DNA of 64,000 nucleotides from Microthrixaceae bacterium. GTDB lineage: Bacteria > Actinomycetota > Acidimicrobiia > Acidimicrobiales > Microtrichaceae. The number at the start of each line of letters is the position of its first letter. Position 1 is the first letter of the stretch. The notes below the pieces were generated by a model, which worked only from the letters and a program-made list of their open reading frames with translations, had not been told where the DNA came from and ran no database searches. The DNA lies in assembly GCA_027493675.1 (NCBI GenBank), contig JAOSKI010000045.1, forward strand, positions 87,900-151,899, in the 5' to 3' direction. Shown in pieces: positions 29,963-40,912 of the stretch. Both the position numbers and the translations under genes were made by a program.

Positions 29963-31661
29963 ATGACCAACAGCGAACCGACAAAGGACCGCCCGGTACC
30001 ACCGGGAGCTCCTGCCAAGCCGAAGATCGGCGACAGCATCAAGCCGCCCGCCGGCGCTGCGACACCCACTGAACAACCCCAGAGGAGCTCCGGCGGAGGT
30101 GGCTCGGATGGTTCGGGGTCTTCGGGAAACCGCCGCAGACGGCGCCGGGGCAAGTCGCCGAACTCCTCGGGTGGCAACCAACCCGGGGCCCGGAGCACCG
30201 ATGAGAAGGCGCCCGACCGCAAGCCAGGAACCCATGACGAAGGTGGAGGTCAGTCGCAGAACCGGAACCGCCGGCGGCGAAAGGCCCCCAGGCCCGTCGA
30301 GGTGAACGTGGCGGACCTGCCCGCGATCGAGCTCGACGAGCAGGAGATGGCCCGTCGGCGGGGGCGCACCGCGACGGCAAGGCGCTCGGGCGCTATCAGA
30401 TGATGGTGCACGTCACAGAGGAGGCGACGCACATCGCGGTGCTCGAAGGCCGGTCGCTCGTGGAGCACTACGTGGCGCGTCCCAGCGACGACGTGTATCA
30501 GATCCACGGCAACATCTACGTGGGTCGGGTCGAAAACGTGCTGCCGGGAATGGAGGCGGCCTTCGTGGACATCGCAACACCCAAGAACGCGGTGCTCTAC
30601 CGCTCGGATGTCACCTGGGACCCCGATGACCACGAGGGACTCCCGAAGGGTGAGCAGCCGAAGATCGAGGACGTGCTCACGGATCGCCAGATGATCCTGT
30701 GCCAGGTCACGAAGAACCCGATCGCCCACAAGGGGGCCCGACTAACCCAGGAGGTGTCGATCCCCGGACGGTTCGTGGTCTTCGTGCCCAACTCCAACAC
30801 CGTGGGGATCTCCAAGCGCCTACCCGACAAGGAACGAAAGCGCCTGCGGAAGATCCTCGACCGGGCACGTCCGGAGGGCCACGGGCTCATTGTCCGCACC
30901 GCGGCCGAGGGTGTCACCGCGGAGGAGATCCAGCGTGACGTGCGCCATCTGGCGATCCAGTGGAACGAGATCGCCCAGATGGCCCACGGCCAGAACTCGC
31001 CCCGGCTGATCTACCGCGAGCCCAACATGGCTGTCCGGATGATACGCGAGGAGTTCAACGCGGATTTCCGCAGTGTGCTCATCGATGATCCCGAGCTCCA
31101 CGCCGAGATCCGCTCGTATGCCGAGACCGTCGCGCCGGCGCTCGCGGACCGCGTCGCTCTCTACGACACCACCACGGATCCGCTGCCGATGTTCGAGCGC
31201 TACCACGTATCCGAACAGGTGGCCAAGGCCCTGGATCGCAAGGTGTGGCTGCCCTCGGGTGGTTCGTTGATCATCGAGTCCACCGAAGCGCTCACCGTGG
31301 TCGATGTGAACACCGGCAAGAACGTGGGTTCCTCGAGCCTCGAGGAGACCGTGCTCGACAACAACCTGGAGGCCGCCGAGGAGATCGCCCATCAGCTTCG
31401 ACTGCGCGACATCGGGGGCATCATCGTGATCGACTTCGTGGACATGGAGCTCAAGGCGAACCGCGACCAGGTGGTCAGGCGTCTCAAGGAGTCACTTGCA
31501 CGTGACAAGACCCGAACCCAGGTGTTCCCGATCTCCGAGCTGGGTCTGGTGGAGATGACACGCAAGCGCATCGGGGAGGGTTTGCTCGAATCGGTGGCCG
31601 CACGGTGTGACAACTGTGACGGCAGAGGTCTCAATGTGCCCGAGGACCTTCTGCGCGGTAG
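29963..31661 (+). CDS. rng: Ribonuclease E/G (frameshifted)
   Basis: Endoribonuclease acting on rRNA and mRNA. A long basic, Gly/Pro-rich N-terminal extension (RRRRRRGKSP, NRRRRKAPRP) precedes the S1 domain (NIYVGRVENVLPGMEAAFVDI) and the catalytic core (IIESTEALTVVDVNTGKNVG, IIVIDFVDMELKANRDQV), with the zinc link CDNCDGRG. A shift near 30370 separates the extension. As written the frame has no stop before rplU; the end at TAG 31659 is proposed because another frame supplies it just before the rplU start and after the zinc link. Confidence 0.92.
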
Positions 31662-31664
31662 CAT
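31659..31664 (+). promoter_or_regulatory. Possible -10 box of rplU
   Basis: TAGCAT ends ten bases before ATG 31675. It would overlap the end of rng. Confidence 0.4.
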
Positions 31665-31674
31665 CTTCGGCCGT

Positions 31675-31980
31675 ATGTATGCAGTCGTGAAAACCGGTGG
31701 CAAGCAGTATCGGGTCGAGCAGGGTCAACGCCTGCGCGTCGAGCGCGTCGGTGCCCCTGACGCAGAGCTCGAGCTGACACCGGTGATGGTCGTCGACGGT
31801 GACCGCGTGGTCGTGGGTCCCGACGCGGCGGCAGCGAAGGTCTCCGCCAAGGTCCTCGAGGAGGGTCGCGGCCCCAAGATCCATGGCTTCACCTACAAGA
31901 ACAAGTCGAACCAGCGTCGTCGCTGGGGTCATCGCCAGGCGTATTCGATGATCGAGATCACCGGCATCTCAGCCGGCTGA
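31675..31980 (+). CDS. rplU: 50S ribosomal protein L21
   Basis: Intact, 101 residues, starting MYAVVKTGGKQYRVEQGQ and containing the conserved KIHGFTYKNKSNQRRRWGHR near the end. Large-subunit protein that binds 23S rRNA. Followed 15 bases later by rpmA, the standard pairing. Confidence 0.97.
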   Translation: MYAVVKTGGKQYRVEQGQRLRVERVGAPDAELELTPVMVVDGDRVVVGPDAAAAKVSAKVLEEGRGPKIHGFTYKNKSNQRRRWGHRQAYSMIEITGISAG

Positions 31981-31995
31981 GCAAGGTGGACACAG

Positions 31996-32247
31996 ATGTC
32001 TAAGACCAAGGGCGGCGGCTCGACACGCAACGGACGGGATTCCCAGGCGCAACGGCTCGGGGTGAAGGTCTACGACGGCGGAGCGGTGAGCGCCGGTGCG
32101 ATCCTCGTGCGCCAGCGCGGTACTCGCATCCATCCCGGTGAGAACGTGGGCAAGGGCGGCGACGACACCCTCTTCGCCCTTGCCGACGGCACTGTGCGCT
32201 ACGGATCACGGCGTAATCGCAAGGTGGTCACCGTCGAGGTCTCCTGA
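31996..32247 (+). CDS. rpmA: 50S ribosomal protein L27
   Basis: Intact, 83 residues: [20 protein letters not shown], then [20 protein letters not shown]. The N-terminus reaches toward the peptidyl transferase centre. A GGTGG-type ribosome site precedes ATG 31996. It runs convergent with dgt, whose stop is one base after. Confidence 0.97.
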   Translation: MSKTKGGGSTRNGRDSQAQRLGVKVYDGGAVSAGAILVRQRGTRIHPGENVGKGGDDTLFALADGTVRYGSRRNRKVVTVEVS

Positions 32248-32248
32248 C

Positions 32249-33358
32249 TCAGATGCCCCGGGGCAGATCACTGTCGTGCCATCCCAGCACGTTTCGTGCG
32301 AGGTTGAACGCGTAGCGATCGGTCATGCCGCCGACCCAGGTGACCGATGCCCTGTACGCCTCCGGGCTCCCTGGGCGGATGTCGACGGATCGGCCGCGAT
32401 CGGCACACGGGGACTGTGAATCGTGAAGTGAGTCAGGCCGATCTGCGTAGTGCTCCACGAGCGCCTGCAGGACCCTGATCACAGATCGTGACTGCTCCAC
32501 CGATGCAGGGCGCATGTAGATGCGTTCGTAGTTGAACGCCCGGAACTCCGCCAGTGCCTCGGCCATGGGCTCGCTCATACCGATCTCACCTGTGAGCGAC
32601 ACGGCTTCGACCACGCCCCCGATGAACGATCGCAGTCGTTCGCTGCGCCCGTTTCCGCATCGCTGCAGCACCACGGGTGGAAGCATCTCGTCGGTGACGA
32701 TCCCCACGTCGCAGGCGTCCTCCATGTCGTGGCACACATATGCGATCCGATCCGCCCACGAGACGATCTCGCCTTCGGGTGTGGAGGGGAGCGGACGGGA
32801 CCACGAGTGGTTCCGTATCCCGTCGAGGGTCTCTGCACACAGGTTGAGCGGCGTGAGCGCGACGTCGGCTCCCCACACCGCATGGTCGTAGCCACCCTCC
32901 ACATACTGCGAGAAAGCGTCCTCGGACGGATGCCCACCCGGACCATGGCCGCAGTCGTGACCGAGTGCGATGGCCTCGGTGAGCGCGACGTTGGCTCCCA
33001 CGGCGGCGGAGATCGCTGTAGCGACCTGGGCCACCTCCAGCGCGTGGGTCAGCCGGGTCCGCTGGTGATCCTCAGGGTGCACGAACACCTGGGTCTTGCC
33101 GGCCAGCCTCCGGAACGCACTGGAATGCAGGATCCGGTCACGGTCACGTTCGAAGCAGGTGCGAACGGGGTCGGGGGTCTCCGGGCGCGCCCGGTCCCCT
33201 GCGCCGATGCCACGGGTGGCCCCAGGAGCCAGCAGGGCGTCCTCGAGCTCCTCCCTGGCCTCCCGGTCCGACAGCCGGCCACCGAGGATGTTGGCGCCGG
33301 AATCGTGGGCATGGCGGATGTGTCGCAGGCCCGGGGACTCTGAGGGCGCAGTGGCCAT
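32249..33358 (-). CDS. dgt: Deoxyguanosinetriphosphate triphosphohydrolase-like protein
   Basis: HD-domain hydrolase of dGTP-type nucleotides. Metal site: HTRLTHALEVAQVA-like RTRLTHALEVAQVA supplies the first His, and LGHDCGHGPGGHPSEDAF the HD pair, with a later Asp in WADRIAYVCHDMEDA. Intact at 369 residues from ATG 33358 (MATAPSESPGLRHIRHAHD). The open frame continues upstream but there is no better start. Members may act on several dNTPs. Confidence 0.92.
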   Translation of the reverse strand: MATAPSESPGLRHIRHAHDSGANILGGRLSDREAREELEDALLAPGATRGIGAGDRARPETPDPVRTCFERDRDRILHSSAFRRLAGKTQVFVHPEDHQRTRLTHALEVAQVATAISAAVGANVALTEAIALGHDCGHGPGGHPSEDAFSQYVEGGYDHAVWGADVALTPLNLCAETLDGIRNHSWSRPLPSTPEGEIVSWADRIAYVCHDMEDACDVGIVTDEMLPPVVLQRCGNGRSERLRSFIGGVVEAVSLTGEIGMSEPMAEALAEFRAFNYERIYMRPASVEQSRSVIRVLQALVEHYADRPDSLHDSQSPCADRGRSVDIRPGSPEAYRASVTWVGGMTDRYAFNLARNVLGWHDSDLPRGI

Positions 33359-33478
33359 GCATGGTGGAGGCCCACAGGGTGGCCCGCGATGAGCCGCTGG
33401 TGTCAGTGGTGGGGGTGTCGATGGTGGGGGTGCCCATGCATCGAGAATAGAGAAGCCGTGTGACAGCCGACCGAGCCG

Positions 33479-33484
33479 TATCCT
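33479..33484 (+). promoter_or_regulatory. Predicted -10 box of obgE (leaderless)
   Basis: TATCCT ends seven bases before GTG 33492. Confidence 0.5.
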
Positions 33485-33491
33485 CGTGGTC

Positions 33492-34854
33492 GTGTCGGAG
33501 TTCGTGGACGAATGCGGTCTGAACGTGCGTGGCGGAGACGGTGGCGCCGGCGCGGTGTCGTTCCGACGTGAGGCCCACACGCCGATGGGTGGTCCCGATG
33601 GCGGTGACGGTGGCAAGGGTGGCGACGTCTGGCTGGTGGCGGATCGCAACACCGCCTCGCTGATCGCCTTCCGCGACCATCCCCACCGGCGCGCCACCTC
33701 CGGTGCGCACGGTTCCGGTGCCAAGCGCCACGGACATCGTGGAACCGACCTGATGGTCAAGGTCCCCATCGGCACCCAGATCTCGGATCAACAGGGCAGG
33801 GTGCTCGCCGACCTCCCCCGTGAGGGCGACAGGTGGCTGGCCGCCGAGGGCGGTCGAGGTGGTCGGGAAACGCCCGGTTCCTGTCCAACTCACGTCGCGC
33901 ACCCGCATTCGCTGAGCAGGGTGAGCACGGCCAGGAGCAGTGGCTGGTGCTCGACCTGAAGCTGCTGGCGGACGTCGCCCTCGTGGGTTTCCCCAACGCC
34001 GGCAAGTCGACGCTGATCTCGCGGATCTCGGCTGCGAAGCCGAAGATCGCCGACTACCCCTTCACCACCCTGATCCCCAACCTGGGCGTGGTCCGCACCG
34101 ACGACGACTTCGAGATGGTGGTGGCGGACATCCCGGGGCTGATCGAGGGCGCGGCGGAGGGTCGTGGGCTCGGTCACCGGTTCCTGCGTCACATCGAGCG
34201 CTCAAGGGTGCTCGTGGTGCTGATCGACCTTGCCGAACATGTCGAACCCGGTCCGCTCGAACAGGCCCGGGTGCTCCTTCGCGAACTTGGTGACTACCGC
34301 GGTGACCTGCTGGAGCGGCCCCGCCTGGTGGTCGGTTCGCGATGCGACGTCGCGACCCCTGAGACGATCGCCGAACTGGACGCGGCCGCCGGGCTGCTCA
34401 CCGAGGCCGGTGATCCGGACGATCCCGACGCGGAGGGCCTCGCTCCGCTCATGGTGTCGGCAGTCACCGGCCATGGGATAGCCGAGTTGGTGGGTGCGAT
34501 GCGCGCGCAGGTGGAGGCAGCCCGGAACCAGGCCGAGACCGGCTCCGGATTCGTGACGCTGCGCCCCGTCCCCGAGGGCGTCGAGGTGGTCCGAACAGAC
34601 GACGGTGGCTTCGAGGTGCTGGGTCGTGAGGCACGCAGGGCCGTTGGGCTGTCGGACCTGACGAACCTCGAAGCGCTCGACGAAGTTCGCCGGCGCCTCG
34701 ACAGGCTCGGCGTCGACAAGGCCCTCGCGCGTGCCGGAGCGGCGTGATGGCGACCAGGTGGTCATAGGTGACTTCGCCTTCGGAGTACATGACCGACGTC
34801 GGCACCCTCACCGATGCCCGCCGGCGCACCCGACGCGAGAGGCGTGGCTCGTGA
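33492..34854 (+). CDS. obgE: GTPase Obg/CgtA (frameshifted)
   Basis: Ribosome-assembly and stress GTPase. The Gly-rich Obg fold (GGDGGAGAVSFRREAHTPMG) precedes the G domain: G1 GFPNAGKST, switch region YPFTTLIPNLGVV, G3 DIPGLIEGA. The expected G4 NKxD appears as GSRCD, an unusual variant. The C-terminal OCT-type domain continues past the stop at 34745: small shifts near 34743 and 34782 give VVIGDFAFEYMTDVGTLTDA and a stop TGA 34852 that overlaps the proB GTG. Another base is missing near 33866. Confidence 0.94.
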
Positions 34855-35949
34855 GGGTCGTGGTGAAGGTGGGCACATCGAGCCTCACCGATGCCGCTGG
34901 TCGCATCGACGACGCTGCGGTCGGGCACGTCGCGAGCGAGGTGGCGTCGCTCGCGCTGCCGGCCCCGGAGCTACGCCGCACGAGGTGCTGCTGGTGTCCT
35001 CCGGTTCGATCGCCGCAGGCCTTCCCGCGCTCGGTTGGGATGCCGGCAGCCGGCCCCGTGACACGCGGACGCTCCAGGCGGTCTCCGCTGTGGGTCAGAT
35101 GCACCTGCTGGATGCCTGGAGCCGGGCGTTCGCCGGCCACGATCTGGTGTCCGGCCAGGTTGCTGCTGGCTCCGCTCGACTTCGGCCACCGCGCCCAGTA
35201 CCTACAGGCCCGCTCCACGCTGGAACGCCTGATCGAGCTGGGCGTGGTGCCGGTGATCAACGAGAACGACGCCATCGCGGATGACGAGATCCGCTTCGGT
35301 GACAACGACCGCATCGCCGCGCTGGTGGCCCAACTGGTCGCGGCCGACCTGCTGGTGCTGCTGACCGACACCCCCGGGTTGATGGATGCCGATCCCAGGC
35401 TCACCGTCGAGGCAGAACTGGTCGAGGAGATAGCGGAGATCGACCGTGAGCTGGAACGGGTGACCCCTGGAGCAGGAACGGCCCGTGGCAGTGGCGGCAT
35501 GGCATCCAAGCTGGCCGCAGCGAAGATGGCTTCGTGGTCGGGGGTGCGTTGCCTGATCGCCCATGCCCGCCGCAGCGATGTGCTCCTGGGAGCCGTTGCG
35601 GGTGAGAGGGAGTGGGCACCTGGGTCCCCGCCCATGAGCGGCGCCTGGGCGCTCGCAAGCTGTGGATCGCGTTCGCCCTGCCGTCCTCGGGCCGGTTGGT
35701 GATCGACGACGGGGCGGTGACAGCCCTCACCGCCGGTGGACGGTCGCTGTTGCCGGCCGGGGTGATCGACGTGCAGGGGCGTTCTCGGCTCAGGATGCAG
35801 TGGAGATCCTCGACAGCACAGGTCGGATAGTGGCCAAGGGGATCGTCGCAGCCGGTCACCGGGAGGCCGCCCGTTGCGCAGGGCGGCACACCTCGGAGAC
35901 GCGCCTCGAGGAACTGGTGCACCGCGACGACATGGTCGTCCTGCTGTAG
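34851..35949 (+). CDS. proB: Glutamate 5-kinase with PUA domain (frameshifted)
   Basis: First step of proline synthesis. Kinase motifs VVVKVGTSSLTD, VLLVSSGSIAAGLPALGW, VINENDAIADDEIRFGDND and GAGTARGSGGMASKL are present; a C-terminal PUA domain (KLWIAFALPSSGRLVIDDGAV) completes about 365 residues. Shifts near 34965, 35160, 35625 and 35785. GTG 34851 overlaps the obgE stop. Its partner proA is 9.4 kb downstream, beyond a reverse-strand block. Confidence 0.94.
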
Positions 35950-35966
35950 GTCCACCGCGGTTCAGG

Positions 35967-37395
35967 TCAGGGTGGTGCGGGGCCTTGGTGGTCGGTGGCG
36001 TTCTGGGCGAGCAGCAGTTTGCCGTGGGGTGATTTCAGTGCGCGTACGTCGGGGGTGGGGTCGAGGTGGGCGTTGTGGGCTCTGGTGAGGTGTTGTTCGA
36101 GCAGGTCGGGTGGTAGGTCGTCGATGTGCAGGTGGGTGATCGTCCAGGGGTTGTGGCCGTGTACCAGACCGTGGTGACGCCGGCACAGCAACGCTCCGTT
36201 GTCGATGTCGGTCGAACCACCCAGGTGCCAGTCGATCTCGTGGTGCGCGTCGCAGTGCGATGCCGGTTGGTCGCATCCCGGGAAGATGCACCCGCCGTCG
36301 CGCACGACCAGCGCGTTGCGTTGGGCCGGGGTGAACAACCTGACGGTGTGGCCCAGGTTGAGCGGATTGCCCGAACCGTCCACGATCACCGGTTGGAGGT
36401 GTGCTTCGCAGATCAGCACCGCGGTGCTCACCGCGTCCACGTTGTACCCGTCGAGGGTATGCACCCCGGTTGGGATCCCATCGCGATCAGCTCGGATTGT
36501 CAGGGTCACCGACACCGCCGGTTTCTGGCTGTTCGGGTTGATCACCGCCCCGCGGCGTATCAGCTCCACGATCGCCCTGGCCCGCAACACCCCCATCGCC
36601 GGCACCGCAAGCCCGGTGGTGTCGTGTTCGCGGACCGCGGCGCGGTACTGCCGGTCGGTTTCGGCGTTGATGATCGCTTCGATCTCCACTGCGTTGTGAC
36701 CGGTCAACTCCAGTTTGAGGTGCAGGTGGCCTTCGAGGTCCCTGCCCATGGCCGCGCTGTCACGGTCACCGCAGTCGGGCTCTGCGCCGTCGGTATCCAA
36801 CATGGCTGCTACTTGGCGGAGATGGGTTACGAAGACGCTGAAACGATGGAACTTGCGAAGCGCACCAACTGGTGCTCGATGGCAACAAGAGCGTCTGTGA
36901 TGCGGTCGTTGCACACGGCTGTGAGCGCCAACACGTGGTCCACCGACACCACCCCGGCTGCGAGTGCTTCGGCGAACGCCTCGAAACGGGCCAGGGTGCG
37001 AGCGACCTTGAGCTCACGACCCACCGTCGTGTCGCTGCTGTGGGTACGGTGCGCTTTCCAGCGTTTGACACCCAGACCGGCAGCTGCCTCGGTGGCTCCC
37101 GAGCGATCCAGACGACCCAGCGCGGTGGCCTTCACCGCATCCAGGTGCCGCTGCAGGTCCTCGAGGGCAAGCACCGTGCCCATCAACCCGTCGTCGTCGA
37201 GGGTTGCCACGTCGGTACCGGCGAGGGCCGCGAGGAGGCCGTCCATGTGCTCACGTGCATCGTGGACCGGCTCCGGGGCGTCGTCGGTGATCAGGCACTC
37301 GTTCTCCCACTGCTCGCGGGCCCACACGCGCCACTCACGAAGCAGCACCTCCCCGAACGGTCCTTCCCCGAACGGTCCTTCCCATCCTCGAACAT
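35967..37395 (-). CDS. DUF222/HNH endonuclease (13E12-repeat type; frameshifted)
   Basis: Common actinobacterial family. DUF222 region in the first half, then the HNH nuclease at the end: FTPAQRNALVVRDGGCIFPG with CDQP (zinc Cys pair), HCDAHHEIDWHLGGSTDIDN, and LLCRRHHGLVHGHNPW. Two or more shifts (near 37345 and near 36840) link the parts. ATG 37395 (MFEDGKDRSGKDRSGEVLL) is the likely start; the KDRSG pair comes from a 15-base tandem repeat. Biological role unclear; such genes are often multicopy and mobile. Confidence 0.85.
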
Positions 37396-37533
37396 GTGTT
37401 CGACGCTACAGCCGGGGTGCGACACCGATCCGGGATCCGAACCGCCGGATCCGCTCCCACATGAGAACCCTCACAGGCCGGCAGGCCGGAGCCGGTCGGC
37501 ACGGCACACCGGTACGCCAACGGGTAGGCGCTT

Positions 37534-38366
37534 CTACGAACCGCCCTCAGTGGCAGCGGTTCCCTCTGCTCCGGCGGTGCCGGCGGTCGCGGTGGCGTCG
37601 TCGGTAGCAGTCGTGCCCCCGGTAGCCGCCCCGGTCGCCGGTGCCTCGGCGATACCGAGGCGCGAGCGGATCTCCGACAGCCGTGCCTGGGCCTCGGTGT
37701 GCATGGAGGCCTGTTCCACCTCGAGCATCTTGGACTCCACCGACATGTCCTGGAGCTCGGAGGCACCCATGGCCTTGGCGTAGCGGGATTCGATCTTCGC
37801 CTGCACCTCCGAGAGCGTCGGGACGTCCTGTCCGACCTCTTCGGTGAGGGTGCTCATGGCGGTGTTCATCTGCTCCTGCATCTTGGCCTGGTCGAGCTGG
37901 CTCAACAGGCGCTGCTTCTCGGCCAGCTTCTGCTGCAACAGACGGGAGTTCTGCTGGACAGCGCTCTTGGCCTTGTCGGCGGCCTCGGTCGCCTGAAGGC
38001 TCATCGCCTTCATGTTCTCGACCTCGCGCTCCTTTGCGATCAGCTGGTTGGCGAACGCCTCGGCCGCATCGGTGAACTCCTTGGCCTTGGCGGCATCACC
38101 GGCCTTGGCGGCCTCCTCGGCCATCAGCACGGCCTGGTTGGTGTTGCGGTTCAGCTTCTCGAGCTCCTCCAGCGCTGCGTTCAGGCGCATCTCCGCCTGC
38201 TTCTGGTTGGCGATGACGTTCGCAGCCTGTTCCTTGAGTCGGCGGTGCTGCTCCTGGGCCTCGGTGATGGCCTGTTCGAGCTGGATCTTCGGGTCTGCCT
38301 TCTCGTTGAACACCGACGAGACCTTGGCGCCCATGTACTTCCACCACTTCTTGATCGACTTCCACA
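37534..38366 (-). CDS. pspA: PspA/IM30-family membrane stress protein
   Basis: Intact, 277 residues from ATG 38366. An almost entirely helical, Lys/Glu/Gln/Ala-rich protein beginning MWKSIKKWWKYMGAKVSSVF and continuing as a long coiled coil, as in PspA and Vipp1, which coat and stabilise damaged membranes. A Thr/Ala-rich disordered tail ends it. It closes a seven-gene reverse-strand operon 41 bases behind MurJ, a sensible link between membrane stress and wall-precursor export. Confidence 0.88.
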
Positions 38367-38407
38367 TCGCGGGTTTCCTCCTGGTGGCCGGAACGGCCCC
38401 GTCGACC

Positions 38408-40146
38408 CTACTCCCGCGGATTGCCCGTCCGGCGACGCACGCCCCCGTGTGAAGGTGTCCACGGCGTCCTCGAAGCCATGTGGACGCAACACCCATGTGG
38501 ACAGGCCGAACACCGGAGCCGCCACCGCGAGCGTCACGACCAGTTGCACGAGGGCACCGGCGTCGGTCTTGTTGCGCAGCCACCACGCAACTCCCGCCGA
38601 CACCGCTATGACCAGTGCGGCCACGACGAAGCCCCGTATGAACACCGTGAGGCCACGCCAAGTGATCGTGCGACGCACGTGCCGGTTCAACACCACGATG
38701 GCGAGCACCGCAGCGACCACGTAGGCCGCAGAGTAGGCCAGCGAGAGGCCCGGCTCCCCGAAGAGCGCGACGAAGGGCACCACGAGCACCACGTTGAGGG
38801 TGTTCTCGAACAGGTTCATCCAGAAGGGGGTGCGGGTGTTGCGCCTGGCGTGGAAGGCCCGTACGCAGTAGAGGAAGACCGCGAAGAACGGCAGGCCGAC
38901 GCTGAACCCGGCGAGCATCTCGGCGGTGGCGGCGGTGTCCTGGGCGGTGAACGATCCCCGCTGCAGGAGCAGCTCGATGAGCGGCTTGCCGAGGAAGAGG
39001 TAGGCACCAGCGGCGGGCAACAGGAAGGTGAGCAGCACCGCCAGGCCCTCGCGGAACCCTCTCACGGAAGGCCAGGACATCATGCGCCCGAGCGGCCTCG
39101 GAGAGATCCGGGAGGATAGCGGTCATGATCGAAACAGCGATGAGCCCGTAGGGGAGCTGGAAGAAGATGAAGGCGTACTGGTACGCCGAAACAGCGCCCT
39201 CACCCGAACCCCGCGCGAGGGTGAGAACCATCAGCAGCGCCACCTGGTTCGCCGCCGCGAACCCGACGGTCCATCCCGATAGGCGCACCACCTTGCGGAC
39301 CGCCGGGTGACGGGGCTTGAAGCTCCACCGCAGGTCGATCCCGGCTCGCCGGATCGAAGGCACCAGAGCCGCCGCCATGGATGCAACACCCGCGGTGGTA
39401 CCCAAGCCGAGGAGGTAGACCGTCAACAGGGAATCGTCCTCGGTGGTCCCGTTGGAGACCAACCACCACACGGCCAACCCGGCGAGCGAGGTGACCACGT
39501 TGGTGAGCACGGGGGCGAACGCGGGTGCCGCGAAGCGTCTGCGGGAATGCAGCAACGCGGTCATGAGGGTCGTGATTCCGTAGAACAGGATCTGGGGCAG
39601 CAGCAGCGCCAGCAGGTCGTCTCCCAGCAGGAGCTGCTGCTCCCGCTCGGCTCCGTCGAGCGGCAAGACGAAGATCATGTTGATGAGCGGCGCGGCCAGC
39701 ACGGCCAGCACCGTGAGCACGGTGATCGCGCAGAACCCCACCGTGACGATCACCGACACGGGATCGTCAGGCACCGGTGCGCCACCGACGGGTGAGTCGC
39801 CGGTGAGCTGTCGCTGATCCGGTGCGGCGCGACCTGTCGATCCGGTGTGGATGAACATCGGCACCAGCGTCGAGGACAGGACGCCGCCGAGCACCAACTC
39901 GTAGAGGATGTTGGGTGTCGTGTTGGCGAGGTTGTAGGTGTCCGCGACGGTGGTGAGGCCCAACGCCGCGGTCAGCGCGCTGACGCGCAGGAGCCCGGAT
40001 GCCCTCGACAGGGCGGTTCCCACCGCCGGTGCTGCGCTGGAGCGCAGAAGGCTCCGCCGAGGTCCGTCGACGACCCCCTCGCCAGCGACGCCGTCCAGCG
40101 TGGCATCCAGCACGTCGTCCTGGTCCGTTGTCGGGGCCCTGTTCAA
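38408..40146 (-). CDS. murJ: Lipid II flippase MurJ/MviN (frameshifted)
   Basis: Multi-pass MATE-like protein moving lipid II outward. Recognised by LLRSSAAPAVGTALSRASGL, TYNLANTTPNILYELVLGGVLSS, FAPVLTNVVTSLAGLAVW and QLPYGLIAVSIMTAILPDLSE, followed by at least six more membrane helices. Shift near 39065; a further shift near 38445 would give a stop at 38408. Without it the frame runs on into pspA. Start TTG 40146 overlaps the stop of the coiled-coil gene. About 575 residues. Confidence 0.9.
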
Positions 40147-40911
40147 GGCGCGCTTCCGCTGGAGGTGGTCCCTCCACGGCTTGTGGGAGTGCCGTGGGTC
40201 TCCTCGATGGCCAGCCGCAGCGCCTCGAGGTCACCGACGATGCTCCCGACGTCGGAGTCGAGTTCTCCGAGGGCGTGGTCGTCGATCTGGGACACCGACA
40301 GCTCGATGACGCGCGCCACGGCTTCGTCGGTGCGGGCATCCATCAGGATCAGGCGGTCATGCGTGTCCCCGATGGTGGCGTCGAGACGCGCCGCCGAGGT
40401 GAGCTGGGACTCCATGGCGGCGATCGTGTCCTGGGTCGTCCCGCCCGCCGGCTGCGACCGTGCGTAGTCGAGCTCGCTTTGGATCCTGGTCGTGTCGATC
40501 TGCTTGCGGGCCTTGCTCAGTGCATGGCCCGCACGCGCGATCCGCCAGGCCTCGGCGACGGCGGTGTCGAGGTGCTGTGCCACCCCGGTGAGGCGTTCCT
40601 TCAAGGGGCCCTCGGCCACCCCTTTGGTCGCATCGTCGAACCTGCGACGTGCGTCCTGTACCTGCTCCACGGCCCCGCGCCAGGGTTGGTCCAGGCTTCG
40701 GGGGGCGACCGCAGTGTCCGGCCCACCGGAGGAGCGGGGTACGGCAGCGAGCACCCGGACCGCGTAGGCGAGTGCGCCCAGGCCGAGAGCCCAGACACCG
40801 AACCCCGCGAGCACCCCCGATGGCCGTGCCTGCGCCCACTGCCAGGATCGCGGAGGGCGACGTCACGGCACGGGCGACCCTCTGGGTGTAGAAGCGGTCG
40901 CGGAACGACAT
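40143..40911 (-). CDS. Coiled-coil membrane-associated protein of unknown function (frameshifted)
   Basis: Begins MSFRDRFYTQRVARAVTSPS and has one or two hydrophobic segments (SAILAVGAGTAI; GVWALGLGALAYAVRVL), then a long charged helical region of about 170 residues (LKERLTGVAQHLDTAVAEAW, ALGELDSDVGSIVGDLEAL). One shift near 40815. ATG 40911 follows the VWA-gene stop by one base, and its own stop overlaps the murJ TTG, so it belongs to the operon. No family recognised; it may scaffold the AAA/VWA proteins, an inference from position. Confidence 0.7.
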
Positions 40912-40912
40912 C

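Noticed and set aside
33396..33440. GGTGGGGGTG short repeats upstream of dgt as a regulatory array
   Set aside because: Only two imperfect units inside GC-rich sequence; no support beyond low complexity.
37534..40146. One 870-residue frame joining MurJ and PspA
   Set aside because: The MurJ half leaves this frame near 39065 and continues in another; the middle of the long frame is out-of-frame MurJ sequence. PspA has its own ATG at 38366.
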